From: Lachnospiraceae bacterium OF09-6
GTDB lineage: Bacteria > Bacillota > Clostridia > Lachnospirales > Lachnospiraceae
Length of the DNA: 64,000 nt
Assembly: GCA_003435055.1 (NCBI GenBank)
Contig: QUMM01000005.1
Location: 62,001 to 126,000, forward strand
Reading direction: 5' to 3'
Shown here: one piece after another, positions 56,373 through 64,000 of the stretch
Layout of the letters: the number at the start of each line of letters is the position of its first letter
How positions within the stretch are numbered: the stretch's first letter is position 1
Notes under the pieces: model-generated
Told to the model about the DNA's origin: nothing
Seen by the model: the letters and a program-made list of their open reading frames with translations, nothing else
Database searches by the model: none
Program-made: the position numbers and the translations under genes

Positions 56373-56422
56373 AAAGGGATGGGCGTGATTCGATGGAAAT
56401 ACAAGAACGCTCATCCCTTTTC
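56373..56422 (+). terminator. Terminator of glmM
   Basis: AAAGGGATGGGCGT (56373-56386) pairs with ACGCTCATCCCTTT (56407-56420), followed by TT. Confidence 0.65.
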
Positions 56423-56453
56423 AAAAAGAAAATGATGAGGTAATAGGAACGAT

Positions 56454-57350
56454 ATGAACACTGAGTTTAAAAGGCCAGATCTGGGAGATCGAGATATCAT
56501 CATGCATTATTTTTCACTGCAAAAAAGCAGAAGCTGTGAATGCACGTTTTCCTGTGTCTATCTCTGGTCCAGGTTTTATTATGTAGAATATGCCATAATG
56601 GAAGACATGATGGTATTTAAATGCGGAAAAGAACAGCCGTTTTTTGATTTCCCATATGGTGAGGAAAAAAATGTAAAAGCGGCGATTGAAGCAATAAAAG
56701 CATACTGTGAAAAAGAGAATCTTAAATTTCGGCTGGGACTGGTGACACCGGTTCAGTTTGAGATACTGGAAAGACTGTATCCGGACACTTTTGAGATTGT
56801 ATATGACCGGGACAGTGCAGATTATGTTTACGAGAGAGAAAAGCTTGCCAATCTCTCAGGAAAAAAGTATCATGGAAAAAAGAACCATGTGAACAAATTT
56901 CAGAAAACCTATCCTGACTGGAAGTATGAGAGCATTTCGGATGAGAACGTGGAAGACTGTTTCCAGATGGCACTGAAATGGAGAAATGCCAATGATGTGG
57001 ATGAAGATGATGAAAAAAATGCAGAGATGACAGTGGCAATGAATTCGCTGCGTCTGTATAAGGAACTGGGATTGCGTGGAGGGCTTCTTCGGGTGAATCA
57101 GGAAGTAGTTGCATTTACCATGGGCGAACCGGTATGTGATGATACCATTGTAGTTCATATTGAAAAGGCCCGCACGGATATCGAAGGGGCTTATTCCATG
57201 ATCAATCAGCAGTTTGTCATTCATGAGACAGAAGGGTATACCTATATCAATCGAGAAGATGATGTAGGAGAAGAAGGGCTTCGCAAAGCAAAGTTATCGT
57301 ACCATCCAGTATTTATGGTAGAAAAAGGTACAGTTCGATTTAAGAAATAA
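56454..57350 (+). CDS. DUF2156 (LPG-synthase C-terminal-like) protein
   Basis: GNAT-like protein of 298 aa, soluble. Motifs are CECTFSCVYLWSRFY, KYHGKKNHVNKFQKTYPDW and TEGYTYINREDDVGEEGLRKAKLSYHP in parts. These resemble the aminoacyl-transferase domain of phosphatidylglycerol lysyltransferase without its membrane half. Substrate unknown. TAATAGGAA precedes the ATG. Confidence 0.82.
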   Translation: MNTEFKRPDLGDRDIIMHYFSLQKSRSCECTFSCVYLWSRFYYVEYAIMEDMMVFKCGKEQPFFDFPYGEEKNVKAAIEAIKAYCEKENLKFRLGLVTPVQFEILERLYPDTFEIVYDRDSADYVYEREKLANLSGKKYHGKKNHVNKFQKTYPDWKYESISDENVEDCFQMALKWRNANDVDEDDEKNAEMTVAMNSLRLYKELGLRGGLLRVNQEVVAFTMGEPVCDDTIVVHIEKARTDIEGAYSMINQQFVIHETEGYTYINREDDVGEEGLRKAKLSYHPVFMVEKGTVRFKK

Positions 57351-57368
57351 CAAGAGGAGGAACTGGAA

Positions 57369-58559
57369 ATGATTTCAGAGAAAATGACAGCAATGGTAAA
57401 AAACAGCTCGGCGATCCGGGCCATGTTTGAAGAAGGAAAGATCATGGCAGCCCAATATGGTGCCGAAAATGTATATGATTTTAGCCTTGGCAATCCCAAT
57501 GTTCCTGCACCAAAGGAAGTAAAGCGGGCAGTTGAAGAGATTCTTCAGGAAGAAGATCCACTGATGGTACATGGATATATGAGCAATTCTGGCTATGAAG
57601 ATGTACGTGCGGCGATTGCAAATTCTCTGAATCAGCGTTTTGGAACCAGTTTCCATCTGGAAAATATCCTGATGACAGTAGGGGCAGCAGGAGGATTAAA
57701 CGTAGTGATGAAGACGTTGCTGAATCCGGGAGAAGAAGTGCTGACTTTTGCACCATATTTTGGGGAGTACCGTTCGTATGTATCGAATTATGAGGGAATT
57801 CTAAAAGCAGTACCGGCCAATACTACAGATTTTCAGCCAAATCTGGAAAAATTCGGAGAAATGATCTGTGAAAAAACAAAGGCAGTGATCGTGAATTCTC
57901 CAAATAATCCAACCGGTGTGGTATATTCTGAAGAAACTATCCAGAAGATGGCAGAGATTCTTAGAAAGAAAGAAGCCGAATACGGTATCAGCATTTATCT
58001 GGTTTCAGATGAACCATACCGGGAACTGGCCTATGATGGAGTGGAAGTACCTTATCTGACCAGGTATTATCACAATACGATTGTAGGTTATTCCTACAGC
58101 AAATCTCTGTCCCTTCCGGGAGAGCGTATTGGTTATCTGGTAATTCCTGATGAAGCGGACGACAGCGAGACCATCATTGGGGCTGCCAATGTGGCAAATC
58201 GTATATTGGGCTACGTGAATGCACCATCCCTGTTTCAACGGGTGATTGCCAGATGTCTGGATGCAAAAGTTGATCTGGAATATTATGACCGCAATCGAAA
58301 GGAACTGTATGAAGGATTGACAAAAATGGGATTTACCTGTGTCAAACCAGAAGGAGCCTTTTATCTCTGGATGAAATCGCCGGTTGAAGATGATAAGGTA
58401 TTTTGCGAAGCGGCTAAAAAATATCATTTGCTGATTGTACCAGGTTCTTCTTTTGCAGGACCGGGGTATGTACGGCTGGCCTATTGTGTATCTTATGAAA
58501 CTATCTGCAATTCTCTTGGACAGTTTGAAAAACTGGCAGAAGAATTTGGACTGAAATAG
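57369..58559 (+). CDS. Pyridoxal-phosphate aminotransferase (class I)
   Basis: Aminotransferase of 396 aa. YDFSLGNPNVPAP, NSPNNPTGVVYS, SDEPYRELAYDG and the PLP-Lys in YSYSKSLSLPGERIGY. Fold-type I, AspC-like; the amino donor cannot be fixed from sequence. Placed 18 bp after DUF2156 and before hisC. GAGGAGG precedes the ATG. Confidence 0.9.
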   Translation: MISEKMTAMVKNSSAIRAMFEEGKIMAAQYGAENVYDFSLGNPNVPAPKEVKRAVEEILQEEDPLMVHGYMSNSGYEDVRAAIANSLNQRFGTSFHLENILMTVGAAGGLNVVMKTLLNPGEEVLTFAPYFGEYRSYVSNYEGILKAVPANTTDFQPNLEKFGEMICEKTKAVIVNSPNNPTGVVYSEETIQKMAEILRKKEAEYGISIYLVSDEPYRELAYDGVEVPYLTRYYHNTIVGYSYSKSLSLPGERIGYLVIPDEADDSETIIGAANVANRILGYVNAPSLFQRVIARCLDAKVDLEYYDRNRKELYEGLTKMGFTCVKPEGAFYLWMKSPVEDDKVFCEAAKKYHLLIVPGSSFAGPGYVRLAYCVSYETICNSLGQFEKLAEEFGLK

Positions 58560-58588
58560 AAAAATATGCAAAAATGAGGAGAAGAGCA

Positions 58589-59641
58589 ATGAGTATCTGG
58601 GAAGAAAACGTAAGAAAAGTAGTTCCGTATACACCGGGAGAACAGCCGGATTTTCCGGACATGATAAAGTTAAACACTAATGAGAATCCATATCCGCCAT
58701 CTCCATTGGTAGAAAAGGCACTGAAGGAAATGGATGCAGATGCTCTGCGCCTGTATCCGGCGCCGGCAGCCGATGCTCTGGTAGAAGGGCTGGCAGCAGT
58801 CTATCATGTGAAAAAGGAACAGGTATTTGTGGGAGTGGGATCAGATGATGTACTGGCTATGGCTTTCCTGACATTTTTTAATTCGGATAAACCGATTTTA
58901 TTCCCGAATATTACGTATTCGTTTTATGATGTGTGGGCAGATCTCTTTCGAATTCCGTATGAGCAGATTCCTTTAAACGAAGAATTTGCCATTGTGCCGG
59001 AAGATTATATGAAAGAAAATGGTGGCATAATTTTTCCAAACCCCAATGCACCGACCGGTGTGGAAATGCCTTTTGAAGAGGTGGAAAGAATTATAGCACA
59101 CAATCCAGAGTCTGTTGTGATCATCGATGAGGCCTATGTGGATTTTGGAGCAGCATCTGTGTTGCCGTTAATAGAAAAATATGAGAATCTTCTGGTGGTT
59201 CAGACCACATCCAAGTCCAGATCCATGGCTGGTATGCGTATTGGGTTTGCATTCGGAAGTGAGAAACTGATACATTATCTGAATGACGCCAAATATTCCT
59301 TTAATTCCTATACCATGAACCGGCCAAGTCTGATCCTGGGAAGCGCAGCAATTCAGGATGAAGCATATTTTCGGGAGACCACTGCAAAGATTGTGACTGT
59401 CAGGGAGTGGACAAAGAAAGAACTGAAGAGACTGGGATTTTCTTTCCCGGATTCAAAGACAAATTTTATTTTTGCCACACATGAGCATGTGCCGGCAAAA
59501 GAATTATTTGAAGCACTGAAGAAGCAGCATATTTTTGTGCGTTACTTCAATAAGCCAGGTATTGATAATTACTTACGTATTACGATTGGAACAGAGGAGC
59601 AGATGAAAAAGCTGATCGCATTCCTGGAACAGTATCTGTAA
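58589..59641 (+). CDS. hisC: Histidinol-phosphate aminotransferase
   Basis: HisC-type aminotransferase of 350 aa. IKLNTNENPYPPSP, FPNPNAPTGV, IIDEAYVDFG and the PLP-Lys in TTSKSRSMAGMRIGF. Start at 58589 follows AGGAGAAG; an in-frame ATG at 58574 overlaps that site. It lies away from other his genes, so a role with another imidazole or aromatic substrate is possible. Confidence 0.88.
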   Translation: MSIWEENVRKVVPYTPGEQPDFPDMIKLNTNENPYPPSPLVEKALKEMDADALRLYPAPAADALVEGLAAVYHVKKEQVFVGVGSDDVLAMAFLTFFNSDKPILFPNITYSFYDVWADLFRIPYEQIPLNEEFAIVPEDYMKENGGIIFPNPNAPTGVEMPFEEVERIIAHNPESVVIIDEAYVDFGAASVLPLIEKYENLLVVQTTSKSRSMAGMRIGFAFGSEKLIHYLNDAKYSFNSYTMNRPSLILGSAAIQDEAYFRETTAKIVTVREWTKKELKRLGFSFPDSKTNFIFATHEHVPAKELFEALKKQHIFVRYFNKPGIDNYLRITIGTEEQMKKLIAFLEQYL

Positions 59642-59680
59642 GATACCGGAATATATGCACAGGAGAGGATACCACACAAA

Positions 59681-60484
59681 ATGAAAGAAGAACGTGCAGC
59701 ATACGAAGAGTTTGCTTCTGTATACGATATGTTCATGGAAGAAATTCCATATAAAAAGTGGCTTGCCAATATTACACAGATACTACAAAAAGAAGGAGTC
59801 CACAACGGTCTGGTACTGGAACTGGGATGTGGAACAGGCACCTTTACAGAATTGATGGCAGGATCCGGGTATGATATGATTGGAGTGGATTCCAGCATGG
59901 AAATGCTGGAGCAGGCGTTAGAGAAAAAGGCAGAGTCAGGCTATGATATTCTATACCTGCAGCAGGATATGCGGGAGTTTGAATTGTACGGCACAGTAAA
60001 AGCCGTAGTCAGTGTCTGTGATTCTATGAATTATATTCTGACGGAAAAGGATCTGGAACAGGTATTTGCCTGTGTGAATAATTATTTGGATCCTGGTGGA
60101 CTCTTTCTTTTTGATTTGAAGACCATACATTATTTTCGTGATGTCTGTGGAGACTGCGTTCTGGCAGACAGCAGAGAAGAGGGCAGCTTTATCTGGGAGA
60201 ACAGCTGGTTTGAAGAAGAACAGATCAACGAATATGATCTGACATTGTTTATCAGAGAGGAATCCGGACTCTATCGAAGAGAACAGGAACTCCATGATCA
60301 GAGAGGATATGAAATCGATACCGTTCGTCGGATATTGATGCAGGCCGGAATGGAATGGGTATCCGCTTTGGATGCGGATACGATGAAAGAAGCGACAGAG
60401 AGCAGTGAACGAATCTATATCATGGCCAGAGAAAAAGGTAAGAAAAATAAAATAGAAAACAGAAAGGATGACAGAAATGTCTGA
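59681..60484 (+). CDS. Class I SAM-dependent methyltransferase
   Basis: Methyltransferase of 267 aa. YEEFASVYDMFMEEIPYKKW, SAM motif LELGCGTGTFTELM, GVDSSMEMLEQA and QQDMREFEL. Related to uncharacterised YqeM-like proteins; substrate unknown. It overlaps hslO by 8 bp. Confidence 0.85.
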   Translation: MKEERAAYEEFASVYDMFMEEIPYKKWLANITQILQKEGVHNGLVLELGCGTGTFTELMAGSGYDMIGVDSSMEMLEQALEKKAESGYDILYLQQDMREFELYGTVKAVVSVCDSMNYILTEKDLEQVFACVNNYLDPGGLFLFDLKTIHYFRDVCGDCVLADSREEGSFIWENSWFEEEQINEYDLTLFIREESGLYRREQELHDQRGYEIDTVRRILMQAGMEWVSALDADTMKEATESSERIYIMAREKGKKNKIENRKDDRNV

Positions 60485-61358
60485 TTATATTGTAAGAGCA
60501 ACGGCAGCAGACAGCCAGATCAGAGCGTTTGCTGCAACAACAAGAGACCTGGTAGAGTATGCTAGAAATGCGCACAATACCAGTCCGGTGGCAACAGCAG
60601 CTCTTGGACGTCTTTTGACAGCCGGAGCCATGATGGGCAGTATGATGAAGGGGGACGAAGATGTACTTACCCTTCAGATCAAAGCAGGAGGTCCGTTAAA
60701 GGGCATTACAGTAACGGCAGATTCTCATGGAAATGTAAAAGGATATGTGGGAAATCCAAATGTCGTGATTCCGGCTAATGCAAAAGGTAAGCTGGATGTG
60801 GCAGGTGCAGTAGGCCCTGGATTCTTAAATGTGATCAAAGATATGGGAATGAAAGAACCGTATTCCAGTCAGACCATGCTGCAGACCTGTGAGATTGCAG
60901 AGGATCTGACTTACTATTTTGCCACATCGGAGCAGGTACCTTCCGCAGTGGGACTGGGCGTACTGATGAACAAAGAAAATACAGTACGTCAGGCTGGTGG
61001 ATTTATTATTCAGCTGATGCCGTTTGCAGAAGAGAAAGTCATCGCTGCGCTGGAACAGAAAATTCAGAGTGTAACATCAGTAACCGCCATGCTGGATGCC
61101 GGTAATACGCCGGAACAGATTCTGGAAAATCTGCTGGGAGATCTTGGTGTGGAATTTACAGATACAATGGAGACAAGATTTCACTGTAACTGTTCTAAGA
61201 AACGGGTTTCCAGGGCAATCATCAGCATTGGGAAAAAAGAATTACAGAACATGATTGATGACGGAGAAGAGATTGAAGTAAACTGTCATTTTTGTAATAC
61301 CAATTATAAGTTCTCGGTAGAAGAACTGGAAGCATTGAAAAAAGAAGCAACAAGATAG
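60477..61358 (+). CDS. hslO: Redox-regulated chaperone Hsp33
   Basis: Hsp33 of 293 aa. It starts MSDYIVRATAADSQIRAFAA and ends in the zinc-binding redox switch: Cys237 and Cys239 (CNC) and Cys270 and Cys273 (CHFC). Oxidation releases zinc and activates holdase activity. ATG at 60477 follows AAAGGATG. Confidence 0.96.
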   Translation: MSDYIVRATAADSQIRAFAATTRDLVEYARNAHNTSPVATAALGRLLTAGAMMGSMMKGDEDVLTLQIKAGGPLKGITVTADSHGNVKGYVGNPNVVIPANAKGKLDVAGAVGPGFLNVIKDMGMKEPYSSQTMLQTCEIAEDLTYYFATSEQVPSAVGLGVLMNKENTVRQAGGFIIQLMPFAEEKVIAALEQKIQSVTSVTAMLDAGNTPEQILENLLGDLGVEFTDTMETRFHCNCSKKRVSRAIISIGKKELQNMIDDGEEIEVNCHFCNTNYKFSVEELEALKKEATR

Positions 61359-61375
61359 GCAGATAGGAGACTGAT

Positions 61376-63289
61376 ATGAAACACGGGTTTGTAAAAGTGG
61401 CGGCAGCGACGCCAGATATTAAGGTGGCAGACTGTACATATAATGCAGAATCTGTCTGCAGAGATATGAAAAAAGCTGCCGGACAGGGAGCAAAGATTGT
61501 AGTATTTCCAGAGCTGTGTCTGACTGGATATACCTGCAGTGATCTGTTCTGGCAGGAGCATCTTTTGGATGCGGCAAAAGAAGGGCTGAAGAAGATCATA
61601 AAAACATCTCTGGCGATGGACGGATTGTTCTTTGTGGGGCTGCCATTGGAAGTGGATCAGAAGCTTTATAATGTGGCTGCGGCAGTTAGCCAGGGAGAAC
61701 TTCTGGGACTCGTTCCCAAGAGATACCTTCCAAATTATGCAGAATTTTATGAGGCCCGCCATTTTACACCCGGCCGGGAGGAAGTAGAGTGGGTGACTTT
61801 TGACGGACAGGAAGTTCCGTTTGGAATGAATCAGCTGTTTCACTGTGCTGATATGCCGGGGCTGACTGTGGCAGCAGAGATCTGTGAAGATCTCTGGGTA
61901 CCGAATCCGCCAAGTGTGGCTGCAGCTATGGCAGGTGCCACTGTGATTGTGAATTTGTCCGCAAGCAATGAGAATACCGGAAAGAGTCTGTATCGTACGG
62001 CTCTGGTACAGAACCAGTCAGCCAGACTGATCTGTGGCTATCTCTATGCAAGTGCAGGAGAGGGAGAATCCACAACCGATCTTGTATTTTCCGGACATAA
62101 TCTGATTGCCGAAAATGGAACGATTTTAAAACAGTCGCAGCGCTTTCAAAACGAAATCATATACAGTGAACTGGATATTCATAAGCTGCGCAGTGAGCGT
62201 CGCCGTATGACAACTTATCAGGTAGAAGGCGCCGGAGATTACTGTGATATAGAATTTCATCTGAAGAAGAGTGATACGAACCTGACACGGTATGTGGATC
62301 CAAATCCATTTGTGCCTTCCGATAAGTCAGACAGAGAGTGCAGATGTGAGGAGATTCTCACGATTCAGGCATTGGGACTGAAAAAGAGAATGTCACATAC
62401 GGGATGTAAGTCGGTTGTAGTAGGAATTTCAGGAGGACTGGATTCCACACTGGCTCTCCTGGTGATGGCAAAAGCAGTGGATATGCTGGGGCTTCCGAGA
62501 ACCAGTATCCTTTCTGTGACCATGCCTTGTTTTGGAACGACCGATCGTACTTACAATAATGCCTGCGAGCTGACCAGAAAATTAGGCGCAACCCTAAAAG
62601 AAGTCAACATTCAGGAGGCAGTAAGAAAGCATTTTGTGGATATCGGTCAGGATCCGGCAAAACATGATGTAACTTACGAGAACTGTCAGGCAAGAGAACG
62701 GACCCAGGTGTTGATGGATCTGGCCAACCAGTCAGGTGGTATGGTAATCGGTACCGGAGATCTGTCAGAGCTGGCACTTGGATGGGCAACTTATAATGGA
62801 GACCATATGTCTATGTATGCGGTAAATACATCGATTCCGAAGACTCTGGTACGTCACCTGGTAAAATATTATGCGGATACCTGCGGAGATAAACAGCTGG
62901 AGAAAGTTCTGCTGGATGTGCTGGATACACCGGTGAGCCCGGAACTTCTGCCTCCGGAAAATGGAACGATTTCCCAGAAAACAGAAGATCTGGTGGGCCC
63001 TTATGAGCTCCATGATTTCTTCTTATATCATATGATGCGTTATGGAGAAGAACCGGAAAAAGTATACCGCCTGGCAAAATATGCGTTTCAGGGAACCTAC
63101 ACAGATGAGGTCATTCTGAAATGGCTGCGTACCTTTTACTGGAGATTTTTCTCCCAGCAGTTTAAACGATCCTGTCTCCCGGACGGTCCGAAGGTAGGAA
63201 GTGTTGCAGTCTCTCCAAGAGGCGATTTACGTATGCCGAGTGATGCCAGCATACAGATCTGGAAAGAACAGCTGGATCGCCTGGGATAA
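61376..63289 (+). CDS. nadE: Glutamine-dependent NAD+ synthase
   Basis: Two-domain NadE of 637 aa. An N-terminal nitrilase-type glutaminase has the Glu46-Lys115-Cys170 triad (VVFPELCLTG, LVPKRYLP, AAEICEDLW). The C-terminal synthetase has a PP loop from Ser352 (SGGLDST) and GTGDLSELALGW. It amidates nicotinate adenine dinucleotide to NAD+. GATAGGAGAC precedes the ATG. Confidence 0.96.
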   Translation: MKHGFVKVAAATPDIKVADCTYNAESVCRDMKKAAGQGAKIVVFPELCLTGYTCSDLFWQEHLLDAAKEGLKKIIKTSLAMDGLFFVGLPLEVDQKLYNVAAAVSQGELLGLVPKRYLPNYAEFYEARHFTPGREEVEWVTFDGQEVPFGMNQLFHCADMPGLTVAAEICEDLWVPNPPSVAAAMAGATVIVNLSASNENTGKSLYRTALVQNQSARLICGYLYASAGEGESTTDLVFSGHNLIAENGTILKQSQRFQNEIIYSELDIHKLRSERRRMTTYQVEGAGDYCDIEFHLKKSDTNLTRYVDPNPFVPSDKSDRECRCEEILTIQALGLKKRMSHTGCKSVVVGISGGLDSTLALLVMAKAVDMLGLPRTSILSVTMPCFGTTDRTYNNACELTRKLGATLKEVNIQEAVRKHFVDIGQDPAKHDVTYENCQARERTQVLMDLANQSGGMVIGTGDLSELALGWATYNGDHMSMYAVNTSIPKTLVRHLVKYYADTCGDKQLEKVLLDVLDTPVSPELLPPENGTISQKTEDLVGPYELHDFFLYHMMRYGEEPEKVYRLAKYAFQGTYTDEVILKWLRTFYWRFFSQQFKRSCLPDGPKVGSVAVSPRGDLRMPSDASIQIWKEQLDRLG

Positions 63290-63293
63290 CGGA

Positions 63294-63725
63294 TTAAATT
63301 TCTCTGGCCAGTTCCAGTGCTGAACGGATGGCATCCAGCAGCATCTGGGAAGTATACTGACTGCTTTTTTCATAATAGATATTTTCCAGAGACTGGCTGT
63401 CACAGATCTGGCGGGCCAACTTATCCAGAGAAGGCTGTATGGCAGGATACATGGCAGATACAGCGTTGCTGAGATTGCGCAATTCGATACTTCGTATGCC
63501 GGAATGATCAGCCCGGACTTCCACATCCATGGTATTGTTCTGCAGAGTAACCTGTGAGGTGTAGATGCCTGGAGAAAAAGAAGCGGAGGCTTGAGAACTT
63601 TTTCTGACAGCAGGGAGAAACATCCATATCATCAGGACAATCAGGATAACAGCAAGTGCAGCAAAAAGCAGGGTATAGATCAGTTCGCGTTTTTTTAGCA
63701 GCAGGATTTTGGTTTTGGAACTCAT
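63294..63725 (-). CDS. Membrane-anchored protein, FMN_bind-like without FMN site
   Basis: Protein of 143 aa with one N-terminal helix (about residues 16-37) and an outside domain. GIYTSQVTLQNNTMDVEVRAD and SSQYTSQMLLDAIRSALELA follow the layout of FMN_bind domains (GTYTG..., SGATxTSxAIxxAVxxAL), but the FMN-linking SGAT reads SSQY. Function unknown; remote homology is tentative. Confidence 0.65.
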   Translation of the reverse strand: MSSKTKILLLKKRELIYTLLFAALAVILIVLMIWMFLPAVRKSSQASASFSPGIYTSQVTLQNNTMDVEVRADHSGIRSIELRNLSNAVSAMYPAIQPSLDKLARQICDSQSLENIYYEKSSQYTSQMLLDAIRSALELAREI

Positions 63726-63794
63726 AACGGATCTCCTTTGAAAACAGAAATCTTGTTTTTATATCTTATGCACTATTTATGCAGAATAAAACAG

Positions 63795-63842
63795 CTCCTT
63801 TGGGGAACACTTAAGAAAGTGAATAACCCAAAGGAGTTTTTT
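63795..63842 (+). promoter_or_regulatory. Hairpin sequestering the gerA ribosome binding site
   Basis: CTCCTTTGGG (63795-63804) pairs perfectly with CCCAAAGGAG (63827-63836), followed by six T; the inner CACTT/AAAGTG can extend it. The 3' arm contains AAAGGAG, the ribosome binding site of the gene starting at 63844. Confidence 0.7.
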
Positions 63843-63843
63843 A

Positions 63844-64000
63844 ATGGAAACAAAAATTTCTACAGATTTATATGAAAATACCAGATTATTGTACGAATTG
63901 CTACGGGCAGATCAGAACTATGATATGATTTTCCGTCCGATTCGAGTGGGAGATCAACAGGCGTGTCTGTATTTTATCAATGGATTTGTGAAAGATGAAG
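63844..64000 (+). CDS. GerA-family spore germination protein (3' end outside window)
   Basis: The first 52 codons: STDLYENTRLLYELLRADQNYDMIFRP and ACLYFINGFVKDE. These match the start of GerA-type (GerAA/SpoVAF) germinant receptor subunits. AAAGGAG is 7 nt before the ATG. The rest is beyond the window. Confidence 0.8.
   Translation, partial: METKISTDLYENTRLLYELLRADQNYDMIFRPIRVGDQQACLYFINGFVKDE

Overview
The window comes from a spore-forming, anaerobic, low-to-mid G+C Firmicute, most likely a Lachnospiraceae gut bacterium. The support is a six-gene-type Rnf complex, a SleC-type spore cortex-lytic gene, a GerA-type germination gene at the right edge, a BceRS-BceAB peptide-sensing module, deoB/deoC/udp nucleoside salvage, and strong AGGAGG-type ribosome binding sites. 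I see no tRNA, rRNA or CRISPR array.

Layout. 0-4.5 kb: BceRS-BceAB-type antimicrobial peptide module. 4.6-9.1 kb: dedicated ECF importer (S, T, fused A-A') with a 3H-domain (NiaR-like) repressor and a PfkB kinase. 9.2-11.1 kb: ferredoxin-domain aldo/keto reductase and nitroreductase. 11.2-21.8 kb: a visibly A+T-richer sugar/polyol island (DeoR regulator, ribose-type ABC importer, two dehydrogenases, split transketolase, xylulokinase) with a decayed second deoC on the minus strand. 21.9-25.5 kb: GntR regulator and udp-deoB-deoC. 25.6-25.8 kb: a striking multibranched palindromic RNA-like structure. 25.8-34.6 kb: a sleC gene split by a 7.45-kb serine-recombinase element carrying a carbohydrate ABC importer and a GH2 glycosidase. 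34.6-39.0 kb: carAB with a leader attenuator. 39.1-42.9 kb: ABC-F protein, LCP protein, small XRE regulator, Gx transporter. 43.0-48.0 kb: rnfC-D/G-E-A-B with an apparent RnfD-RnfG fusion. 48.1-64 kb: CorC-like protein, rho, rpmE-DUF1385-prmC-prfA, glmM, aminotransferases, hslO, nadE, and the start of a gerA gene.

The most important observation is the split sleC. The two halves, at 25835-26515 and 33969-34556, join exactly in frame across a GT dinucleotide to give a 422-aa SleC. The element ends form an inverted repeat symmetric about that GT, as expected of a large serine recombinase att site. The recombinase and a 55-aa ORF lie immediately downstream of the sleC 5' part, so sleC transcription could read into them. 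This layout recalls skin (sigK) and SPbeta (spsM), elements that are excised during sporulation. I infer a developmentally excised sleC-intervening element; excision itself cannot be seen in one sequence.

A second overall pattern is that six otherwise intact genes (pfkB, nitroreductase, polyol dehydrogenase, the second element permease, carB, rnfD) carry small deletions, mostly within runs of identical bases. Because carB and rnfD are among them, sequencing error is more likely than decay, and I annotate these as single frameshifted genes.
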